Below are positions 1 through 5,007 of a stretch of DNA of 5,007 bases, piece by piece; the first letter of the stretch is position 1; every line of letters starts with the position of its first letter. Under the pieces are notes generated by a model that ran no database searches, had not been told where the DNA came from, and saw only the letters and a list, made by a program, of their open reading frames with translations. The stretch covers positions 1-5,007 of the forward strand of contig JAUSPR010000035.1 in assembly GCA_030655715.1 (NCBI GenBank), read 5' to 3'. The stretch is from Thermoplasmata archaeon. Lineage in GTDB: Archaea; Thermoplasmatota; Thermoplasmata; SG8-5. Made by a program: the position numbers and the translations under genes.

Positions 1-2
1 TG

Positions 3-413
3 GCGCGGCCCAGAGGGATAACAGATGTTACCTGCCCTAATCCAAGGTGTAGGTATCATCATAAGGAAAATGGAAAAGATATAATCAAAAAGGGGAAGAA
101 CAGAGCAGACCACCAACGATATTTTTGTCTGCGATGTAACACTTATTTTGTTGAGACTTCAGACACGCCTCTCTATCACAAACATCTGTCTGAAAAAGAG
201 GTAATCAACATCTGCAAACACCTCGTAGAGAAGAATGGGATACGGAGTATCGAACGGATTACCGGCCATCATAGGGACACCATAGGGCGGTTGCTGGAAG
301 ATATGGCCGAGCATGCTGAACAGATGAACGATTATCTTATTGAGAATCTGGAACTTACTCCGTTTGAGTGTGATGAATTCTGGTCATTTGTAAAAAAAAC
401 AAAAGAAAGTTGA
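3..413 (+). CDS. IS1-family transposase, N-terminal part (5' partial, ends at frame break)
   Basis: This is the DNA-binding half of a DDE transposase that moves the surrounding IS. The frame is open from the window edge with no credible start codon, so the true start is upstream. A zinc finger is visible: Cys codons at 33-35 and 48-50 (CPNPRC), then 126-128 and 135-137 (CLRC), followed by the aromatic YFVET segment typical of InsA-like proteins. A helix-turn-helix-like stretch follows (roughly 231-310, IRSIERITGHHRDTIGRLL). The segment ECDEFWSF carries the presumed first catalytic Asp (372-374) and aligns with EMDEQWGYV of E. coli IS1. The frame then enters a run of eight A (392-399) and stops at TGA 411-413. 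The remainder of the enzyme continues in another frame from about 394. The protein is probably not functional from this frame alone. Confidence 0.85.
   Translation, partial: ARPRGITDVTCPNPRCRYHHKENGKDIIKKGKNRADHQRYFCLRCNTYFVETSDTPLYHKHLSEKEVINICKHLVEKNGIRSIERITGHHRDTIGRLLEDMAEHAEQMNDYLIENLELTPFECDEFWSFVKKTKES
392..413 (+). other. Frame break or recoding site in the transposase (A8 run)
   Basis: The sequence GTAAAAAAAACAAAAG contains eight A (392-399), then C, then four A. The upstream frame reads Val-Lys-Lys-Thr-Lys-Glu-Ser-stop. Skipping one base gives Val-Lys-Lys-Gln-Lys-Lys-Val-Asp and restores the conserved transposase. The allowed window is narrow: the downstream frame opens at 394 after TAA 391-393 and the upstream frame ends at 413. 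A conventional IS1-type -1 shift does not work, because that frame stops at TAA 467-469. Seven A in the mRNA or gene would restore one ORF, as would ten. The site may be a one-base indel, a sequencing or assembly error, or transcriptional slippage on the A run. Confidence 0.75.
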
Positions 414-996
414 CCCCGAAAGCCCAAATCGCTTTGAGGAAGGTGATACGTGGACCTACGCTTGCATAAAAAGACAAACCTACTTTTTCGTGTCATTTGC
501 GGTTGGAAAGTGGACACAAGAAACCTGTAGGAGAATGTTGGACAAAATGTATGAACGTGTAGAACTCCCATCCCCAGACAACAAGATAGAGATATTCACA
601 GACGGCAACGACGATTATGAGTACGTTCTATCAGAATTATATGCCGAAACCTGTATGAATTATGGCCAGATCATAAAAATCAAAGAGGACGGACGAGTTG
701 TTGACAAAGAGAAACGAATCATCTACGGCGACCCAGACCCATCTGATATAGAAACCACCGATATTGAGAACTTCAACGGAATATGCCGTGAAAGGGGTGG
801 CAGGCTGGTGCGAAAAACAAAGTGCTTCTCAAAACGCAAACGCCGACTGGAACGTGCAATCCATCTGTTCCAATTCTACTGGGATTTCATAAATGAGTTC
901 AAAAGAAACACTTCACCAGCAATGATGGAGGGGGTAGCAGATCATGTCTGGACATGGCACGAATTTTTTTACTTCAAATTAAGTGCCATAAATTAG
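394..996 (+). CDS. IS1-family transposase, C-terminal catalytic part (in +1 frame, no own start)
   Basis: This is the continuation of the transposase in the frame whose codons include 400-402. The frame opens just after a TAA at 391-393 and runs to TAG 994-996. It resumes the family sequence exactly where the upstream frame fails: QKKVDPES, then WTYACIK and FAVGKWTQETC. The second catalytic Asp lies in FTDGND (Asp codon 601-603). The presumed catalytic Glu lies in IENFN (Glu codon 766-768), followed by a basic GRLVRKTKCFSKRKRR stretch like the LARLGRKSLSFSK region of IS1 InsB. The GTG at 490 is an internal Val codon and not a plausible start, because conserved residues lie upstream of it. Joined to the N-terminal part the protein would be about 330 residues, which fits the longer single-ORF archaeal IS1 transposases. 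No stop codon or gap is visible within this half. Confidence 0.82.
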   Translation, partial: KKQKKVDPESPNRFEEGDTWTYACIKRQTYFFVSFAVGKWTQETCRRMLDKMYERVELPSPDNKIEIFTDGNDDYEYVLSELYAETCMNYGQIIKIKEDGRVVDKEKRIIYGDPDPSDIETTDIENFNGICRERGGRLVRKTKCFSKRKRRLERAIHLFQFYWDFINEFKRNTSPAMMEGVADHVWTWHEFFYFKLSAIN

Positions 997-1005
997 GCCA
1001 CTACC
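983..1005 (-). repeat. Putative right terminal inverted repeat of the IS1-family element
   Basis: Read inward on the minus strand the sequence is GGTAGTGGCCTAATTTATGG, beginning with the GGT typical of IS1 ends. It overlaps the transposase stop codon at 994-996. Bases 983-1001 also form an imperfect palindrome pairing 7 of 9 positions around base 992. The inner limit is a guess because the matching left end is outside the window. Confidence 0.6.
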
Positions 1006-1048
1006 AAACAATCTTTATCTATTACTTTAATAATAGCTATGTGAAATT
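1006..1048 (+). promoter_or_regulatory. Short leader with possible archaeal promoter between IS end and zinc-ribbon gene
   Basis: This AT-rich gap contains TTTATCTA at about 1013-1020, a fair match to an archaeal TATA box. A start about 25 bases downstream would give a very short leader. A second AT-rich stretch, TTTAATAATA (1027-1036), lies too close to the start codon to serve well as a TATA box. GTGA at 1041-1044 is a weak partial match to the archaeal Shine-Dalgarno GGTGAT. An archaeal TFB-recognition element is not evident. If the IS end is at 1005, any upstream promoter elements were displaced by the insertion. Confidence 0.25.
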
Positions 1049-1693
1049 ATGAAAAGCTGTGAGCTCTGCGGGGCCAATGTTTCCAAAAAACTGGAAAGAT
1101 GTACCAGGTGCGGGTTTGAGTTCCACAAGGAAATCAGATCAGATGCCAGGGACAAGGCTATCCTGAAGAAGCATGGAGGAAAGAGCGTGGATAGTGTAAA
1201 TCGTGACCTGAAAAACAGGCAGGCACAGTTGACAGCCTATCTTGAAAATATTGCGGCAAAGAGTTTCACGCGCGAAGAAACAGTTTCATTTTTGGACGAG
1301 GCATTGACCTTCCTGCAGATACCCTTGAGCATGGGAGTGGATGATGAACTTAAGTTCAATTCTGATGAAAAGAAATTTATAGAACTGGTTGCCCATCATA
1401 TCGAAAGTGCAGATATAGAAAATGGAGGGCCGATAGGTAGACCGGAGGCCTATGTCCGTCTGAGCAATGTGCTTCAGAGCCTGGGAGAACAAGAACCGGC
1501 AATGCAGATGATAGAAAAAGCGCTTTTAATCAATCCCAAGGACAGTGACGCAATGTTTGCAAAAGCCAAGCTCCTGTTCCGTTCCAAGAATTATGAAATT
1601 GCACGAAAATGTCTGGATAAGATTATCGGGAGCGGTGAGGATGAAAAAGCCAGATATCTTGTTGAACTTATCGACCAGATTTCTCATCAATGA
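1049..1693 (+). CDS. Zinc-ribbon and TPR-repeat protein of unknown function
   Basis: This encodes a 214-residue protein without a recognisable enzyme domain. Residues 1-25 hold a zinc ribbon with two CxxC knuckles (Cys4/Cys7 and Cys18/Cys21, CELC...CTRC), which probably binds one zinc ion. Residues 30-125 are charged and mostly helical in character. Residues 132-165 and 166-199 look like two consecutive 34-residue TPR units: AYVRLSNVLQSLGEQEPAMQ with the ending ALLINPKD, then AMFAKAKLLFRSKNYEIARK. No signal peptide or membrane segment is seen, so the protein should be cytoplasmic, and TPR units suggest a protein-binding adaptor. ATG 1049 is the only sensible start, since nearby GTG 1041 and ATG 1039 run into immediate stops. 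The gene follows an IS end and converges on folC-nth, overlapping its last codons by 7 bases (1687-1693). A specific function cannot be assigned. Confidence 0.82.
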   Translation: MKSCELCGANVSKKLERCTRCGFEFHKEIRSDARDKAILKKHGGKSVDSVNRDLKNRQAQLTAYLENIAAKSFTREETVSFLDEALTFLQIPLSMGVDDELKFNSDEKKFIELVAHHIESADIENGGPIGRPEAYVRLSNVLQSLGEQEPAMQMIEKALLINPKDSDAMFAKAKLLFRSKNYEIARKCLDKIIGSGEDEKARYLVELIDQISHQ

Positions 1694-3618
1694 TAGATAC
1701 CATAATCACAAAGATGAGAAATAGGGCATTCCCCGCATCTCGGCTTCATCGGGGCACAAATTGTCTGGCCATGCCTCACCATTAGCCGATTTATGTCCAG
1801 CCAAAGTTCGACCGGCACGATGCGTTCGAGAACTTCTTCGGTATCATCTGGCTCTCTAGTCTTTACCAGGCCCATCAAGTTACTGATACGGTGAACATGA
1901 GTGTCCACAGCGATGGCCGGTATCCCGAACCCGTAGGCCAGGACGCAATTTGCTGTTTTCCGCCCGACGCCTGGCAGGGAAACCAATTCCTCTATGTTGT
2001 CCGGAACCCTGGAGCCATATGAATCCCTGAGTTCTTTAGAAGTCTGGATAATATGCCGGGTCTTCTGCTTGAAGAATCCTGCCGGTTTAATCAATGGTTC
2101 TATGTCCTCAGGTTTTGCATCGGCCAGTTTTTTCGGATTGTCATATTTCGCAAACAGGGCTTCGGTTGCGATATGGGTGTTCTCGTCCTTGGTTCTCTGA
2201 GAAAGTATGGTGGAAATCAGAACCCGGAACGGCTCCTGCGAGCCCGGTGGCGGTGGTCCGGCTATACCTGGGTCTCTCCCCGGGTAAGCACCTGAGCCAA
2301 GTGATTTCGAAAGGATGTGTACCATCTCCCTAAGTTTCAGATTATCAAGATGAGTCAGCGCCTCAGCCGCCGTGAAAATCGAACCCGTGACGAGGACGGT
2401 TCCATTCTTTCCTGCCAGGCTCATGGCCCTGTCAACGGCTGCGCTAACCGAATCGATTACCTCGACCTCGGATTTGAACATTGCAGCCAGATCGGCAGCC
2501 TTCATCCGCCTGTTATAACTTGACTCTGTCACAATGATCTCGGAAACCAGCGGTTCAAGTGCCTTCACAACGGGTTCAACTTCCTTGTCTATCAGCATGG
2601 CCAGTACAAGTATGGGAGGTTTGTGTGAAAAATGTTTTTTCAGAAAGATTGCAAGTGTCTGGACTCCGCCAGGATTGTGCGTGGCATCGACTATCACATC
2701 TGGATTGTGACGTACAACCTGGAGCCTCGCATTCCATCGAGTTCTCTCCATGCCCCGGATGATGTTCTCCTGCTTTATTGGAAAAATGCCCTGGCCAAGA
2801 ATCTCCGCAGCGAGAATCGACGTGGAGGCATTCATGGCCTGATGCTTGCCAGGTAATTTAATGCATATATTTTTATATTTATTAGGAGATGTATTCACAG
2901 ATAAGGTCGAGCCATACAGGCCAGAGTTAATTATTTCAACATCGCAAACATTGTGAAGTTTGGATTTCATTTCACGAGCTTTGGATTCCACGACTTTCAT
3001 GGCTCCAGGTTCATCAACTGCCGAAACCACGGGAACCCCCTTCTTGATTATGCCGGCCTTCTCCCCGGCAATTTTCTTCACGGTTTCCCCAAGATACTGG
3101 GTATGCTCTTTCGAGATAGTGGTGATAATGCTCAAAACCGGCTCCAGAACATTGGTCGAGTCCAGACGACCGCCCATTCCCACTTCTATGACTGCTGCAT
3201 CAACCTTCCGCCTTGCAAAATACTGGAATGCCATGCATGTCGTGACCTCGAAAAATGTGCACTGCATATCTCGTTCTGCCATTGCCTCGACCCTCGGTCG
3301 TATGGCCTTTATGGAACTGAGAACTTCCGATCTGGTCATCGGAAACTCGTTAATGCAAATGCGTTCCCCAAAATCCCTGAGATGCGGCGAAGTGTAAGTC
3401 CCGACCTTCATACCGGAATCCATCAAAATACTGGTGAGAAAAGCGCAGACCGAGCCTTTTCCATTCGTTCCTGCAACGTGAACGGCTTTCAATTTTTCAT
3501 GCGGGTTGCCTAGTTCGGCAAGCAGTGCGCGCGTATTTGCCAGACCTAGCTTCATGCCAAAATACTGGAGGTCGTACAGCCAGTTCACTGCTTCGTCATA
3601 ATCATTCTGCTCGCTCAT
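1687..3618 (-). CDS. folC-nth: FolC (folylpolyglutamate/dihydrofolate synthase) fused to endonuclease III
   Basis: This single ORF of 643 residues holds two enzymes; positions below count from ATG 3618. Residues 1-425 are a Mur-ligase-like FolC, which adds glutamate to folates or dihydropteroate using ATP. Visible motifs are P-loop GTNGKGS (50-56), TSPHLRDFGERI (76-87), VEVGMGGRLDSTN-like segment (144-156), EKAGIIKKG (186-194) with the lysine usually carbamylated, GKHQAMNAS (257-265) and DATHNPGG (311-318), ending with LVTGSIFTAAEAL. Residues 428-643 are a full-length archaeal-type endonuclease III, a glycosylase/AP lyase for oxidised pyrimidines: ISTILSQRTKDENT, helix-hairpin-helix LPGVGRKTANCV with catalytic Lys554, VDTHVH with catalytic Asp572, and the 4Fe-4S motif C-x6-C-x2-C-x5-C (621-637). 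No stop or frame disturbance occurs between them. The start is ATG 3618 rather than TTG 3621 because of the ribosome-binding site. It lies 9 bases after purH and is probably cotranscribed with it. Confidence 0.93.
   Translation of the reverse strand: MSEQNDYDEAVNWLYDLQYFGMKLGLANTRALLAELGNPHEKLKAVHVAGTNGKGSVCAFLTSILMDSGMKVGTYTSPHLRDFGERICINEFPMTRSEVLSSIKAIRPRVEAMAERDMQCTFFEVTTCMAFQYFARRKVDAAVIEVGMGGRLDSTNVLEPVLSIITTISKEHTQYLGETVKKIAGEKAGIIKKGVPVVSAVDEPGAMKVVESKAREMKSKLHNVCDVEIINSGLYGSTLSVNTSPNKYKNICIKLPGKHQAMNASTSILAAEILGQGIFPIKQENIIRGMERTRWNARLQVVRHNPDVIVDATHNPGGVQTLAIFLKKHFSHKPPILVLAMLIDKEVEPVVKALEPLVSEIIVTESSYNRRMKAADLAAMFKSEVEVIDSVSAAVDRAMSLAGKNGTVLVTGSIFTAAEALTHLDNLKLREMVHILSKSLGSGAYPGRDPGIAGPPPPGSQEPFRVLISTILSQRTKDENTHIATEALFAKYDNPKKLADAKPEDIEPLIKPAGFFKQKTRHIIQTSKELRDSYGSRVPDNIEELVSLPGVGRKTANCVLAYGFGIPAIAVDTHVHRISNLMGLVKTREPDDTEEVLERIVPVELWLDINRLMVRHGQTICAPMKPRCGECPISHLCDYGIYH
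2242..2350 (-). other. FolC-Nth junction and Pro/Gly-rich loop
   Basis: FolC homology ends at about residue 425 (GSIFTAAEALTHLDNLK), and the Nth-like helix begins almost at once (LREMVHILSKSL), so there is hardly any dedicated linker. Between that helix and the conserved EPFRVLISTILSQ lies a loop rich in Pro and Gly (YPGRDPGIAGPPPPGSQ), which is more proline-rich than the NPHPTTELNFSSP segment of E. coli Nth. An in-frame ATG at 2323-2325 (Met432) is preceded directly by GGGAG, too close to act as a normal Shine-Dalgarno site. A separate Nth product from internal initiation is therefore possible but unlikely. Confidence 0.6.
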
Positions 3619-3621
3619 CAA

Positions 3622-3629
3622 ATCATCTC
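3622..3629 (-). promoter_or_regulatory. Ribosome-binding site of folC-nth, overlapping the purH stop codon
   Basis: The mRNA reads TGAGATGATTTGATG. GAGATGAT matches the archaeal Shine-Dalgarno GAGGTGAT at seven of eight positions. It shares bases with the purH TGA (3628-3630) and stands three bases before ATG 3618. That spacing favours ATG 3618 over TTG 3621, which would directly abut the site. The overlap suggests translational coupling with purH. Confidence 0.65.
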
Positions 3630-5007
3630 AATGCCTAAGGCAGCGCATACCGGTAGTCACCATAGCAATGTTATATTCATTGGCCGCATCGATAACTTCC
3701 TTGTCCCTGATTGACCCGCCGGGATGAATTATGGCAGTTATACCGGCCTTGCCAGCTACGTCAACGCCGTCCCTGAAGGGAAAGAAAGCATCCGAGGCCA
3801 TTACCGAGTCCCGAGAGTTATCTCCTGCCTTTTTCACGGCTATACTGACCGAACCAACGCGCGACATCTGGCCGGCGCCAACGCCGACCGTCGCCTTGTT
3901 CCTGACCAGCACTATGGCATTCGAAGTGACATGTTTCACCACTTTCCAGGCAAAAATCATGTCCTCAAGTTCTTTCGAAGTTGGCTCCCTCTTGGAAACG
4001 GTTTTGAGTGCGGCAGTATCCAGTTTGCTTAAATCCCGCGATTGTACCAACAATCCACCAACAACTCTCTTCAGATCAAAATTGGGCATCTTAATGCCTT
4101 CCAGCGAACCAGTTTCCAGAAGCATTACCTTCTTCTTTTCCAGGAGTGGTATGGCACCCGGGTGAAAAGACGGTGCAATAATGGAATCCAGAAAAATTTT
4201 CTTCATGGCCTTGGCTGTTTCCAGGTCAAGTTCCCTATTGAGGGCAACAATGCCCCCGTAAGCAGATAGTGGATCTGCGCCCAGAGCACTGTTGAAAGCT
4301 TTTGAAATGGTGCTGGCACTTGCAATACCGCTGGGATTCAAGTGCTTGACTATCGCCGCGGTCGGTTCCTCAAAATCCTTAACCAGTTCGAGAGTAGCAT
4401 TCATGTCCAGAATATTGTTGAATGAGAGTTCTTTCCCCTTTAATTTCTTTGAATTGGCAATACACGGTTCCTTGAGGAAAATATCGCGGTAAAACGCAGC
4501 CTTCTGGTACGGATTCTCGCCGTATCTGAGATCCTGTACCTTGCGGAACGGAATTACATATCTCTCGGGATATTCCACGTCGATTGCCAGTGCGTCCTTG
4601 AGCTTGTTTGAAATTATGGCATCGTACTCCGCAGTTCGCGAGAACGCCTCCCAGGCCAGTCTTTTTCTGGTATCCAGGGACAACTCACCCTTTTCCCGGA
4701 GTTCGGCAATTACGGCCTTGTATTGAGACGGCTCAATTATAACAGCTACGCTCTCGAAATTTTTGGCAGCAGCGCGAATTAGCGTTGGGCCGCCGATGTC
4801 GATGTTCTCTACCAGGTCCTCTTGATTGGGTGATTCCCCTGAAGCAACATTCTCAAAAGGATAGAGGTTGACAACCACCATATGGAATCTTCCGATGCCC
4901 CTGGCCTTGAGTTCCTGCGCGTGCTCATCATCCTTCCTGGCCAGAATGCCTGCGTGAATGGTCGGGTGAAGCGTTTTGACACGTCCATCCAGTATTTCGG
5001 GAAATCC
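3628..5007 (-). CDS. purH: Bifunctional AICAR transformylase / IMP cyclohydrolase PurH (5' partial)
   Basis: PurH catalyses the last two steps of IMP synthesis: formyl transfer from 10-formyl-tetrahydrofolate to AICAR, then ring closure. The frame is open to the window edge, giving 459 residues. Compared with E. coli PurH (529) roughly the first 58 residues are missing beyond 5007. Counting from 5007, the cyclohydrolase domain shows GFPEILDGRVKTLHP (1-15, key Lys11), NLYPF (47-51, Tyr49), NIDIGGPT (Asp70) and RAAAKN (Lys82). The transformylase domain shows LRYGENPYQ (160-168), KHLNPSGIASA (Lys-His of the active site), SAYGGIVALNRE, KHVTSNAIV, GAGQMSRV, SDAFFPFRDGVD and the usual C-terminus, here TGMRCLRH instead of the more common TGMRHFRH-like ending. 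ATG 4881 is internal, since conserved sequence lies upstream. Folate dependence fits the folC directly downstream. All key residues seen are intact. Confidence 0.96.
   Translation of the reverse strand, partial: GFPEILDGRVKTLHPTIHAGILARKDDEHAQELKARGIGRFHMVVVNLYPFENVASGESPNQEDLVENIDIGGPTLIRAAAKNFESVAVIIEPSQYKAVIAELREKGELSLDTRKRLAWEAFSRTAEYDAIISNKLKDALAIDVEYPERYVIPFRKVQDLRYGENPYQKAAFYRDIFLKEPCIANSKKLKGKELSFNNILDMNATLELVKDFEEPTAAIVKHLNPSGIASASTISKAFNSALGADPLSAYGGIVALNRELDLETAKAMKKIFLDSIIAPSFHPGAIPLLEKKKVMLLETGSLEGIKMPNFDLKRVVGGLLVQSRDLSKLDTAALKTVSKREPTSKELEDMIFAWKVVKHVTSNAIVLVRNKATVGVGAGQMSRVGSVSIAVKKAGDNSRDSVMASDAFFPFRDGVDVAGKAGITAIIHPGGSIRDKEVIDAANEYNIAMVTTGMRCLRH

Larger units (their letters stand above)
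1..1005 (+). mobile_element. IS1-family insertion sequence, right-hand part (left end outside window)
   Basis: Nearly the whole stretch codes for an IS1-type transposase in two frames, described in separate entries. The right boundary is inferred at 1005: the minus strand reading inward begins GGTAGTGGCCTAA, which resembles the GGT-starting ends of IS1 elements (E. coli IS1 begins GGTGATGCTGCC). The transposase stop codon (994-996) lies inside this terminal repeat, as is usual for IS1. If the boundary is right, the target duplication should be the 8-9 bases starting at 1006 (AAACAATCT), repeated just before the left end. The left end is not in the window, so neither the inverted repeat pair nor the duplication can be confirmed. 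The element lies 43 bases upstream of the next gene and points in the same direction. Confidence 0.8.

Noticed and set aside
392..469. Canonical IS1-type -1 programmed frameshift
   Set aside because: The -1 frame after the A run hits TAA at 467-469 and does not reach the catalytic domain. Only a +1 (or -2) shift does.
332..571. Minus-strand frame of 79 codons inside the transposase
   Set aside because: It is antisense to the transposase coding region and crosses the frame break. Its composition is Phe/Ser-rich, as expected for a shadow frame.
1640..1650. Minus-strand T5 run as terminator for folC-nth
   Set aside because: Five T within the coding region of the opposite gene, without a hairpin, is too weak to call a terminator.
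2953..3513. Long plus-strand reading frame of 186 codons opposite folC
   Set aside because: It lies wholly antisense to the conserved FolC sequence and its translation has no recognisable motif. It is a by-product of FolC codon use.
3619..3621. TTG as start of folC-nth
   Set aside because: The Shine-Dalgarno match GAGATGAT directly abuts TTG, while ATG 3618 has a three-base gap and is the stronger start codon.
3724..4269. Overlapping plus-strand frames opposite purH
   Set aside because: They are antisense to conserved PurH motifs, with low-complexity translations and no ribosome-binding site.
1..5007. CRISPR array, tRNA, rRNA, riboswitch or defence system
   Set aside because: No regularly spaced repeats, tRNA-like cloverleaf or known defence motifs were seen. 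Nearly all bases are covered by ordinary coding regions.

Overview
The window most likely comes from an archaeon, probably a euryarchaeote. The endonuclease III domain has archaeal-type motifs (ISTILSQRTKDENT, VDTHVHRISN). The Shine-Dalgarno site before folC matches archaeal 16S rRNA. The transposase resembles the IS1 elements of methanogens, and a small zinc-ribbon/TPR protein is also present. PurH and FolC together point to a lineage that uses tetrahydrofolate for purine synthesis rather than the archaeal PurP/PurO route. A Thermoplasmata-like or Methanomassiliicoccales-like organism would fit, but this is inference and no 16S rRNA gene is present to test it.

Bases 1-1005 are the right-hand part of an IS1-family insertion sequence. 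Its transposase lacks the first few residues, which lie before the window, and is split by a frame break at a run of eight A. Both halves are otherwise well preserved, and the zinc finger and the presumed D-D-E triad are all present. The inferred right end, reading inward GGTAGTGGCCTAA, is at 1005. A 43-base gap carrying a possible promoter follows, then a plus-strand gene for a 214-residue zinc-ribbon/TPR protein of unknown function (1049-1693).

The right two thirds (1687-5007) is a minus-strand cluster that reads from beyond the window end towards the left: purH, then after 9 bases a single ORF encoding a FolC-type synthetase fused to a complete archaeal-type endonuclease III. PurH uses 10-formyl-tetrahydrofolate and FolC makes or polyglutamylates folate, so these two are linked metabolically. 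The fused Nth is a DNA base-excision repair enzyme. The last codons of this ORF overlap those of the zinc-ribbon gene tail to tail by 7 bases.

I see no CRISPR array, tRNA, rRNA, defence island or clearly new system. The most noteworthy items are the FolC-Nth fusion, the transposase frame break, which only a +1-type shift repairs, and the convergent gene overlap.
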